NCBI GenBank assembly: GCA_002402905.1 | Contig: DHGT01000161.1 | Coordinates: 1 to 24,791, forward strand | DNA: 24,791 bases | Origin: Desulfatitalea sp. UBA4791 | GTDB taxonomy: Bacteria; Desulfobacterota; Desulfobacteria; Desulfobacterales; Desulfosarcinaceae | Reading direction: 5' to 3' | Shown: positions 9,101 through 15,269 of the stretch, in pieces | Position numbering within the stretch: the first letter of the stretch is position 1 | How the letters are laid out: each line of letters opens with the position of its first letter | Position numbers and translations under genes: made by a program | Notes under the pieces: generated by a model | What the model saw: the letters and a program-made list of their open reading frames with translations, nothing else | Database searches by the model: none | What the model was told of the DNA's origin: nothing

Positions 9101-9905
9101 AGGTGGTGGTCTGCTGGGGCGAAATGCTCCTTGTGCCACTTGGATCGACAACACCGATCTCGGGTTCGATAACACACGAATCGGCGAAGTCACATTGCCA
9201 TGAAAGCAGCGCCGTGCCACCCGATAGAATCGATTCCGGCTCAACGCTTATGCTGACTCGCGGGGACAGATAGGTAACAGTAACGGTGACTTCGCCCATG
9301 GTCACGCCGCCGGGACCTTCGGCGGTCAATTCATAGGTCGTGGTCTGCTGCGGAATCACATGTACGGTCCCGGTCAGATCTACAGTGCCAATCCCGTTGT
9401 CGATGGTGACGGTTTCGGCATTTTCCGATTGCCACGACAACGTGCTTGTGTCGCCTGATGTGATGGATAAGGGATTGGCGGTGAAAGTAATGGTGGGGGG
9501 AGGATTGGGGACTTGGGCCTGGCGGATTTCGATGCGAACGGACGCACCGGGTGCGCCCTGCATAAACAGTGTCAGATGATTGGAGGCATTGAGTTCGATC
9601 TCTTTTTCAAGGATCGTCTCCTCGCCGGAAAGGAAAGCCCCCAAAGGAATGAACTTATAATTCAAAAAAAGAAAACCACCGTTGATATGGTTGTCCGGTG
9701 TGATTTTAGAAATGGTCATCATACCGGGGCCGGGAGTTCCACCAGCGAACACATGCCGGGAGTAGTGGATATGCCAGGCACCGATAGCTTGCTCACCGGT
9801 GTCCAGCCATACACCATCATCGGCAGTGGCAGGAGGGCTAAAAATCAGAGCGACAGTCAGAACGAAGAGGAAAACCTTAGCTGCCGAATTGACCGCTTTT
9901 CGCAT
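3144..9905 (-). CDS. Secreted teneurin-like Rhs/YD-repeat protein with variable C-terminal tip
   Basis: The product has 2253 residues. The start at 9905 is supported by AAGGAG seven bases upstream. Approximate order of parts: Sec signal peptide 1-28 with cleavage after PPATA; three Ig-like repeats 136-370, each with a TTTY or TTFF motif; a carboxypeptidase-regulatory-like beta domain 398-480; an Asp-rich, calcium-binding-like stretch near 625-655 (DTDADGLVDALDADGDG); NHL beta-propeller repeats 924-1262 carrying GNGxxGxxGDGGPA motifs; YD repeats about 1270-1990; Rhs core about 1995-2141 ending NDPVNYIDPHGL; and a tip of 112 residues. In known Rhs and teneurin proteins the YD repeats form a shell that encloses the tip. 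The tip starts with an Ala-rich helix, continues into a Pro-rich linker, and ends WWKKIARIIMDAIRAGNP; I recognise no toxin family in it. The signal peptide points to export through Sec rather than type VI delivery. Confidence 0.93.
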   Translation of the reverse strand: MRKAVNSAAKVFLFVLTVALIFSPPATADDGVWLDTGEQAIGAWHIHYSRHVFAGGTPGPGMMTISKITPDNHINGGFLFLNYKFIPLGAFLSGEETILEKEIELNASNHLTLFMQGAPGASVRIEIRQAQVPNPPPTITFTANPLSITSGDTSTLSWQSENAETVTIDNGIGTVDLTGTVHVIPQQTTTYELTAEGPGGVTMGEVTVTVTYLSPRVSISVEPESILSGGTALLSWQCDFADSCVIEPEIGVVDPSGTRSISPQQTTTYTLSATGLGGTDSASVSVTVTEPAIAPTVHLEPAEITIVPGEPVTLTWSSTGADRAYIDNGIGTVPASGSITIEPIEHTTFFALTVSGENGSANAKAAVHIAGQPEPQPEGTFGYMFNDLIPDDATVTAYDEDRFAIVTGIVNDIGGSPVECVTITILGHPEYGTAITNAEGRFAIPVEGGGSLTVVYQKEGLITAQRKADVPWNEYAFIEALQMIAEDPAATTIAFDGNADSVSVHRSTLVSDQDGSRSTTIVFTGDNMAYLVDEKGAQIHQLPTIRVRASEYTTPDSMPALLPPTSGYTYCAEISVDGAQRVKFSKPVVMWVDNFVGFEVGDVVPVGYYDRDRGVWVPSDNGVVVQLLDTDADGLVDALDADGDGSADDLDQDGTYGNEVVGLQDSTRYAPGATFWRSEIMHFTPWDCNWPYGPPMDATAPNPPTDPTLDEKCEDDCQSATNSYVDVRSRIFNEDIAIPGTDLAFHYATDRVPGYLMALHVPASGETVPSSLRSIIVKMSIAGQTLQQILPGAPNQFAELYWNRRSWRGDLIETKTQAYVSIGFVYQLVYYESRDAWKQSFARLGTANPRGNRGLPTITIWKNFSMIVNPSPLFKGELAEGWSLNNHHLLVTKNDMRLTKGDGSVIEAIDETYKYNYLSMVSRIDTVVGNGNYGSDGDGGPATDATLGYPVKMRFDAQGSLLLVDDAANKVRKVDPQGIITTLAGNGDEGFAGDGGPAEQAMLNYPGDLAIDSDGNIYIADTGNHRIRKIDRNGIISIIAGIGAPSGPTPYFLPMAMALTSSVTISDIGDNGPAANAQLNFPTAVAVDAHGNIYFSDNGHNRVRMIAPNGIIGTLAGNGTAGYSGDGGLAYEAQLDGPQSLFVDGCGNVYIVDGNNRRIRKVDTSGKITTVWEYLDWVSDFLVDPMGDLYIAEPDKHRVRKVSIAHGTAQVIAGNGESGGSSPDVGDGGLSTSAIVDGARSITFSPDGHLFIGQNFRVRRCREPVPYISHHAVPGRVYTEENGLGYVISDQALHTQTIDLENGTVLSSFGFNGDKKLVSITDRFQNLITIDRDNAGVPTAIVSADGLRTALAVDTNNRLTRIAFPSGDVFDFQYTSDGLMTAEIDPAGNRFEHEFDAGGRVTNVRDGEQGNWRYQRSMQSGDPVAQVISGEENVTSYRDHTFADNSYRTVIDDPTGAQTVYQRSADTLNANKSLPCGTELDFKYAFDPQYAYKFLSQVDEKMPSLLTRSMVREHLYEDSNDDGVPDKITARTTINGDRTSEIVNDIGQAVKTGISPQGRSVSAPYDPDTLLITSVERSGYHDLQYRYDPKGRLVESSAGARSVSIAYNGQGFVETITDPQNHTTYFDYDPVGRVTGIQRPDGSTLGFSYDPNGNMTLLTNPVSVDHGFTFNQVNLPSAYQTPLSGSYRYLYDKDRNLIQTIFPSGKQIDNVYADTRLIRIQTPEGDVHLSYSCANKIDTITQGAESISYSYDGKLLTDVTLAGTIDQAVAYAYNNDFQVVAMTYAGRSESLGYDSDGLLTSAGGYAIGRNAGNGLPESITGNGLSISRGFNGYGEQDSQETRVGASQAIAWTLTRDNAGRIATKTESVAGTTAGYAYTYDNLGRLLTVARDGEIVEQYGYDLNGTRVSETNSLRGITDRHSSYSDEDHLLTAGSAVYTYDPDGFLTTRTENGEVTTFSYASRGELRAVHLPDGRAVTNDHDPLGRRIAKRINGAVIEKYLWQGRTKLLAVYDGSDNLIQRFEYADGRMPVAMTMSGVRYYLAYDQVGTLRIVTDGAGNVVKRIDYDTFGNILGDTNASLAMPFGFAGGLHDRDTGLVRFGYRDYDPDTGRWTAKDPIGFAGGDTDLYGYVQNDPVNYIDPHGLTGLTTIDAAFNQAVATGNIAEAKAIAEAASLTYAAMLAAQGLDGPDDPKDPQQWLDWPEKRDEQTACEVRQPDPIPPPGYDPENPPPDPNAPWWKKIARIIMDAIRAGNP

Positions 9906-10228
9906 CCGTAAACTCCTTTTTGGCTTTTGAAAAGAAACAATTGTTGCCCGTTGTCACCCTTGCGTATGTGAAAGTCTTGATTGCTGGCGAGGTCGGCGCA
10001 CCTCTGGAAGACCGACGTCTTCATCGGCGCGGCCACTTCCAGGGCAACGTCATGGGCCGGCACCCGGGATATATTTTGGACTTCTATATGATAGCGGAGG
10101 TGAAGCCGCGCGTCGGGGGGCGGTTGGGACGTTCTGCCGCTGAAAAGATAAAACAGGGCCAGACATAGGCCGATGGTAACCGCCGGCAGACCGTAGAGGA
10201 AAGCTTTGTGCCTGAAAAAAGATCGCAT
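9857..10228 (-). pseudogene. N-terminal remnant of a membrane-anchored transglutaminase-like protein
   Basis: The open frame has 123 residues. Residues 10-30 form one membrane segment (LYGLPAVTIGLCLALFYLF). Residues 40-100 carry a beta domain with LRYHIEVQNISRVP, APMKTSVFQRC and ASNQDFHI. This matches, from memory, the domain that precedes the catalytic domain in bacterial transglutaminase-like proteins, where APVxQTxxQRC is typical. The expected Cys-His-Asp catalytic domain is absent: after about residue 100 the frame runs through the rhs ribosome site and 49 bases into the rhs gene. I therefore read it as a gene truncated when the rhs gene was placed behind it. An alternative is a genuine short anchored partner of rhs. 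No strong ribosome site precedes the ATG at 10228. Confidence 0.5.
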
Positions 10229-10677
10229 TCAGTCGCCACCGTGAACAGAAAGAATTCGAGATCGAACCGAAACCTGCCAACCAGTCAACTCAAAACCACT
10301 TTTGAACATCTGGAACGGGTATCATCCGGCAGTGGTGGGCCTGCACGGATCATTACTGAAGCATGCGTTAAGATCTTGAAATCAATACGATCATTCTCTT
10401 TATAGCGATGGGCCGTGACGCGAGAGATAATTCCTTCTATCGCAAAAATCGCCATATGCCACTACGAAAAAAACACCTATTTTTTGTGGTACCATTTTAC
10501 GTAGTTTTTAAAAAAATCCGATTTTTTACTGATTTTTTCCTCATATTTTCGGTGGGATATACGCGGTTGACCCGTTTTGGCAAAACACATCACTTCCATA
10601 TAATTTTGTATAATTAGCCGTTGCGCACCCTCATTTTTTTCGATTTTTCGACCGAGAGGCAAAAATCGCCACGCCTC
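10229..10677. other. AT-rich intergenic region without a recognisable gene
   Basis: About 450 bases separate the remnant gene from the hdrA stop. The centre (10470-10620) is rich in A and T runs. The 13-mer GCAAAAATCGCCA occurs twice in direct orientation, at 10442-10454 and 10659-10671. The frame at 10408-10617 on the plus strand has no ribosome site or family resemblance, and I do not call it a gene. Confidence 0.5.
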
Positions 10678-10679
10678 TC
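10654..10679 (-). terminator. Possible terminator hairpin at the hdrA 3' end
   Basis: GAGAGGC and GCCTCTC form a perfect seven-base stem (10673-10679 with 10654-10660) that starts at the hdrA stop. An overlapping alternative stem pairs CGATTTTT with AAAAATCG (10641-10648 with 10661-10668). No clean U run follows on the minus strand, so intrinsic termination is uncertain. Confidence 0.3.
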
Positions 10680-13600
10680 ACCTTCCCGCAAACAGCGCCT
10701 CGGACTTGGCGATCAACTGCTCGTCGGTGTAGTGCTTGAGTTCGATGGCCTTGCCCGGGCACTCGGCGGCGCAGATCCCGCACCCGTGACATTGCGCCGG
10801 GTCGATGACGGCGTGGGCGTGTTCGTCGAGGCGTGGAATGCCGTATGGGCAGGTGCGCACACAGGTGAGGCAAGCGGCGCAGCGTCCGGGCGTCACCTCG
10901 GCCACGACGCCGCCCACCAACAGGGCATCCTTGGCCAGCAGGGTCATGGCCCGCGAGGCGGCGGCCTTGGCCTGGGCGATGGTCTCCTCGATGGGCTTGG
11001 GATAGTGGGCCAGGCCGGCCAGGAAAATGCCTTCCGAAGCGAAGTCCACCGGCCGCAGTTTGGCGTGCGCTTCGACCAGAAAGCCTTCGGCATTGACCGG
11101 TACCTTGAATTTTTCAAAAAGCTCCCGGTTGTCGTTGGGTATGATGCCGGCGGCCAGCACGAGCAGGTCGGGCTTGAGGCGGATGGGACGGCCCAGCACA
11201 TGGTCGTTGACGGTCAGAAGCAACGTCTCTTCGTCCCGGATAGCCACGCTGGGCTTGCGCGTCAAATCGTAGCGGATGAAGACGACGCCCCGTTCCCTGG
11301 CCTGCTTGTAGATCTCTTCCCGGAATCCATAGGCGCGTATGTCGCGGTAGATGATGTAGACTTTGATCCTGGGACGGATCGCCTTGAGCGCCAGGGCCGC
11401 CTTGAGGCTGTGGGTGCAGCAGGTCTTGCTGCAGTATGGGCGCTCTGCGTCGCGAGATCCCACGCACTGGATGAATACGGCGCTGGCGGCCCGCTCCAGG
11501 CGTTTGTCTTCGCGACTCAGGGCCTCGTCGAAATCGAGGTGGGTCATGACGTTGGGATGTTTGCCGTAGAGGTATTCGGTGGGTTTGAACTCCCGGCCGC
11601 CGGTGGCCAGTATGGTCGCGCCGTGGAAAATCTCGGGCCCGGCGCCGTTGCCCTCCTCCAGGGTGGTCGTGAAATTGCCGATGGATCCGCCGCTCTTCTT
11701 CACCTGGGCGTTGATGTGCAGGTCGATGTTGGGGTGTGAGCGCACCCGCGCGATCAACTGTTTCAAGTAGGGGGCCAGAGCCTCGCCCTGCCAGGTGGCA
11801 TGAAGGTGGACGGCGTTGCCGCCCAACGCGTCCGACCGCTCCACCAGGTGGACGCGGCAGCCTTGATCGGCCACGCCAAGGGCCGCTTCCATGCCGGCCA
11901 CACCGCCGCCCACCACCAGCGCGGCCCTGGTGATGGGCACCGACACATGGTGGAGCGGTTCGACGCGGGCCGCCTTGGCCACGGCCATGCGCACCAGGTC
12001 CTTGGCCTTGGCGGTGGCCATTTGGGGATGGTTCATGTGGACCCAGGTGTTCTGATCGCGGATGTTGGCCATCTCGAAGAGGTAGCGGTTCAACCCGGCC
12101 TCGCGGATCGTCTCCTGGAAGAGCGGTTCGTGGGTGCGCGGCGAGCAGGAAGCCACAACCACCCGGTTGATGCGTTTTTCAGCGATCACCTGTTTGATAT
12201 GTGACTGGGTGTCCTGGGAACATGTGAAAAGATTATCTTCCACATACACTACGCCGGGCAGGGTGCGGGCGTAATCTCGAACCGCGGGCACATCGGCGAC
12301 CCCGCCGATGTTGATGCCGCAATTACAGACAAAGACGCCGATGCGCGGCGCCTGGTCCCGGGTGTCCTGCTCCGGCGGCAGCGCCTTCTCCCGGGTCAAT
12401 GACCAGCGTGACGCGGCCAGCGGCGCACTGGCGCAGGCAGCCGCGGCCGAGGCCTCCATCACCGAATGGGGAATGTCCTTGGGTTCCTGAAACGCGCCGC
12501 ACACATAGACGCCCTCACGGGACGTATTGACCGGTGCCAGGCTGCTGGTACAGGCGAAGCCATCGCTATTGAGATCGATCCCGAGCCTGCCGGCCAGCTC
12601 AGCGGCCGCCGGATCGGCGGTCAAGCCAACGGAGAGCACTACCAGATCGAAGATTTCTTCGGCCGTGCGACCGCCCTCGGTGGCGTAGACGATGCGCAGG
12701 CGATCATCGGCATGGGGATAGACCGAGTGGATGCGCGAGCGCACGAAGCGCACGCCGTACTCTTCCGCTGCCCGAAGCTGGTACTTGTCGAACTCCTTTC
12801 CGAAGGTGCGCATGTCCATGAAGAAGATGGTCGTTTCCAGCGATCCGTCGCTGTGCTCCTTGGCGATGACGGCCTGTTTGTTGGCGTACATGCAGCACAC
12901 GGACGAGCAGTAGGCGTTGTCGCAGTGGTTGATGTCCCGCGATCCCACGCACTGCAGCCAGGCGATTTTTTCAGGCGCCTGGCGATCCGAAGGCCGCACC
13001 AGATGGCCGGCGTATGGCCCCGAGGCCGAAAGCATGCGCTCGAATTCCAGGCTGGTCACCACGTTGGGATGGGCGGCATAGCCGTAGGCCGGGTACGACC
13101 CGGGATCGTAGGGCACAAAACCCGGCGCCAGGATGATGGCCCCTACCTGAACGGTTTCCTCCTTGACCGCTGCTTCGTGATCCACCGCGCCGGCCAGGCA
13201 GGCGTCCACGCATCGATAGCACTCCGAGCAAAGTCCGCACGCCAGGCAGCGCTCGGCCTCTCGCGCGGCGCTCTTGTCGCCGTACCCCAGTTGCACTTCT
13301 TTGAAATTGCCGATGCGTCCGGCCACCGCGGCATGGCGCATCTTCTGGCGCGCCAGCGGTTCGCGGCCGGCCAGGGGAACGTCTTCGACCACCGCGACCT
13401 TCTTTTCCCGCCCAACTTTCAAATCGACCCCGCGCATGAAACGATCCATGGAGATGGCGGCCTGTTTGCCGGCCGCGATGGCATCGACCACCGTGGCCGG
13501 GCCTCTGACCGCATCGCCGCCGGCGAAGATATCGGGATCATCGGTCTGCAACGTGACCGGGTCGACGTTCATGGTGCCCCAGTCGCTCAGCGTGCAGGCA

Positions 13601-15108
13601 CACTCGTCGGTCAGACAAGCCCAATCGCTCTCCTGTCCGATGGCCGGCACCAGGGCGTCGATTGGGATGGTGAATGCGCTTCCGGCAATGGCCACCGGCC
13701 GGCGGCGTCCGGTCTGGTCCGCTTCTCCCAACTGCATGCGGAGGCATTCGATGGCCTTGACCCGTCCGTTCTCTCCGATGACCCGCACCGGGTCGGTCAG
13801 GGTCAGGATCTCGATACCCTCCTCGCGGCATTCGGCGATCTCGTCGGCGCTGGCAGGCATCTCCGCCTCGCTGCGCCGATAGATGATGAACGGTTTCGCG
13901 GCGCCGCAGCGCAGGGCGGTCCGCACGGCATCCATGGCCACGTTGCCGCCGCCGATCACGGCGACGCGATCGCCCGGACTCACCGATTCGCCGAGGTTCA
14001 CGCGGCGCAGAAAATCGACGCCCGGCACCACGCCCTGGAGATCTTCGCCCGCGATGTTCAGGGCTTTGCACTCCTGGGATCCCACCGCCATGAAAAAGGC
14101 CTTGAAGCCCTGATCACGCAACCGACCGATGGTCAAATCCTTGCCGATGGTCACACCGGTCTTGAAGGAAACGCCCAGGTCGCGGATGGTCTGGATCTCG
14201 GCATCGATCACATCGCGCGGCAACCGGTAGGCGGGAATACCGAGGCGCAGCATGCCGCCCAGCACGTCGTGCTGCTCGAATACCGTCACGTCGTAGCCTT
14301 CGATGGCCAGAAAATAGGCGCAAGTCAGGCCGGCCGGACCGGAGCCGATGACGCCGGCCTTGATTCCGTTCGCCTCTTTGCGCGGCGGCACGTAGGGCGA
14401 GGCGCCGCGCCGGTCCAGGTCGGCCAGGTAGCGGTGCAGATATTGGATGCCCAACGGCTGATCGAGCCGGCCCCGGGTGCAGGCCGCCTCGCAGGGGTGA
14501 TGGCACACCCTGCCGCAGACGCCCGGAAACGGGTGTTCTCTCTTGAACAGCGCGATGGCTTCCTGGAAACGGCCCTGGTTCATCAGGGCGATCCATCCCT
14601 GGACGCTCACCTGGGCCTGGCAGGCGCCCTTGCACGGCGCCGTGCCGCGCTTTTCGATGGCATAGGCGCCGGGCATGGCCTGGGGATAGAGCTTGTAGGC
14701 CGCCTTGCGCTGCCCCAGGCCCTGGTCGAAGCGGTTGGGCAGGCTGACCGGGCACACCTTGGCGCACTCGCCGCAGGCCGTGCACTTTTCAGGATCGATG
14801 AAGCGCGGCTCGGTCCGCAGGGTGACGCTGAAGTTTCCCTGTCCGCCCTCGACGCGGTGGACTTCGGTCAGGGTTCGCAGGTCGATGTTCAGGTGTCGCC
14901 CGGCCTCCACCAGCTTGGGCGATATGATGCACATGGAGCAGTCGTTGGTCGGAAAGGTCTTGTCCAGTTGGGCCATGGTCCCGCCGATGGCCGAGTTGCG
15001 ATCGATCAGGTACACCTTGTAGCCCAATTCGGCCAGGTCCAGGGAGGCCTGTATGCCGGCGATGCCGCCGCCCACCACCATCACTGCACCGATGGTTGAT
15101 TGTGTCAT
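10678..15108 (-). CDS. hdrA: HdrA-like FAD/iron-sulfur oxidoreductase with GltD-type insert (HdrA-GltD-HdrA)
   Basis: The product has 1476 residues from the ATG at 15108, which has AGGAGG five bases upstream. Approximate parts: HdrA-type FAD site GGGIAGIQASLDLAELGY near 13-30 and Cys motif NDCSMC; ferredoxin motif CTACGECAKVCP near 110; a GltD-like module about 150-590 with APCKGAC, a dinucleotide site GSGPAGLTCAYF, a second one VIGGGNVAMDAVRTAL and AGGDAVRGPATVVDAI; a Cys cluster CLACGLCSECYRCVDAC near 625; an HdrA Cys region near 718 (QCVGSRDINHCDNAYC); a second HdrA half from about 925 (CNCGIN) with FAD site VVGGGVAGMEA near 1064; and a C-terminal two-cluster ferredoxin (CAACLTCVRTCP, CHGCGICAAECP). 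HdrA proteins carry FAD and can split electron pairs. The GltD module suggests NAD(P)H as a substrate. It is the last gene of the metF-hdrCB-hdrA run, so it probably forms the flavin core of a MetF-Hdr complex in the cytoplasm. Confidence 0.93.
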   Translation of the reverse strand: MTQSTIGAVMVVGGGIAGIQASLDLAELGYKVYLIDRNSAIGGTMAQLDKTFPTNDCSMCIISPKLVEAGRHLNIDLRTLTEVHRVEGGQGNFSVTLRTEPRFIDPEKCTACGECAKVCPVSLPNRFDQGLGQRKAAYKLYPQAMPGAYAIEKRGTAPCKGACQAQVSVQGWIALMNQGRFQEAIALFKREHPFPGVCGRVCHHPCEAACTRGRLDQPLGIQYLHRYLADLDRRGASPYVPPRKEANGIKAGVIGSGPAGLTCAYFLAIEGYDVTVFEQHDVLGGMLRLGIPAYRLPRDVIDAEIQTIRDLGVSFKTGVTIGKDLTIGRLRDQGFKAFFMAVGSQECKALNIAGEDLQGVVPGVDFLRRVNLGESVSPGDRVAVIGGGNVAMDAVRTALRCGAAKPFIIYRRSEAEMPASADEIAECREEGIEILTLTDPVRVIGENGRVKAIECLRMQLGEADQTGRRRPVAIAGSAFTIPIDALVPAIGQESDWACLTDECACTLSDWGTMNVDPVTLQTDDPDIFAGGDAVRGPATVVDAIAAGKQAAISMDRFMRGVDLKVGREKKVAVVEDVPLAGREPLARQKMRHAAVAGRIGNFKEVQLGYGDKSAAREAERCLACGLCSECYRCVDACLAGAVDHEAAVKEETVQVGAIILAPGFVPYDPGSYPAYGYAAHPNVVTSLEFERMLSASGPYAGHLVRPSDRQAPEKIAWLQCVGSRDINHCDNAYCSSVCCMYANKQAVIAKEHSDGSLETTIFFMDMRTFGKEFDKYQLRAAEEYGVRFVRSRIHSVYPHADDRLRIVYATEGGRTAEEIFDLVVLSVGLTADPAAAELAGRLGIDLNSDGFACTSSLAPVNTSREGVYVCGAFQEPKDIPHSVMEASAAAACASAPLAASRWSLTREKALPPEQDTRDQAPRIGVFVCNCGINIGGVADVPAVRDYARTLPGVVYVEDNLFTCSQDTQSHIKQVIAEKRINRVVVASCSPRTHEPLFQETIREAGLNRYLFEMANIRDQNTWVHMNHPQMATAKAKDLVRMAVAKAARVEPLHHVSVPITRAALVVGGGVAGMEAALGVADQGCRVHLVERSDALGGNAVHLHATWQGEALAPYLKQLIARVRSHPNIDLHINAQVKKSGGSIGNFTTTLEEGNGAGPEIFHGATILATGGREFKPTEYLYGKHPNVMTHLDFDEALSREDKRLERAASAVFIQCVGSRDAERPYCSKTCCTHSLKAALALKAIRPRIKVYIIYRDIRAYGFREEIYKQARERGVVFIRYDLTRKPSVAIRDEETLLLTVNDHVLGRPIRLKPDLLVLAAGIIPNDNRELFEKFKVPVNAEGFLVEAHAKLRPVDFASEGIFLAGLAHYPKPIEETIAQAKAAASRAMTLLAKDALLVGGVVAEVTPGRCAACLTCVRTCPYGIPRLDEHAHAVIDPAQCHGCGICAAECPGKAIELKHYTDEQLIAKSEALFAGR

Positions 15109-15113
15109 GGGTT

Positions 15114-15119
15114 CCTCCT
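15114..15119 (-). promoter_or_regulatory. Ribosome binding site deciding the hdrA start
   Basis: AGGAGG five bases before the ATG at 15108 fixes this start. An in-frame ATG 13 codons upstream (15147) lies inside the intergenic palindrome and has no ribosome site. Confidence 0.8.
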
Positions 15120-15125
15120 TTTTTT

Positions 15126-15266
15126 GTGCCCATCCACAAATGACCAATTGGCCCGATATCGGCGTTGCACGAAAAATTTAATCCTCGGAATATCGACCAT
15201 ATGCCTGCGGCTAAATTTTTCGCGCGCCTTGATCTCGACCCAATTTGCCTATTTGTGGACGTGCAC
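15126..15266. repeat. Long imperfect palindrome between hdrCB and hdrA
   Basis: The outer arms 15126-15141 and 15251-15266 match as an inverted repeat at 14 of 16 positions. The inner arms 15170-15180 and 15212-15222 (CGAAAAATTTA against TAAATTTTTCG) are a perfect 11-base pair. Partly paired sequence, including CCAATTGG-like stretches, joins them, and the loop is 15181-15211. The RNA would fold into one long stem between the two cistrons, from four bases after the hdrCB stop to just before the hdrA ribosome site. Confidence 0.7.
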
Positions 15267-15269
15267 CAA

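Noticed and set aside
10408..10617. Small gene in the AT-rich gap
   Set aside because: The composition is driven by A/T runs; there is no ribosome site and no conserved motif.
12466..15099. 877-codon open frame on the plus strand
   Set aside because: It lies wholly opposite the hdrA gene, has no family motifs, and is explained by G/C-rich third positions on the other strand.
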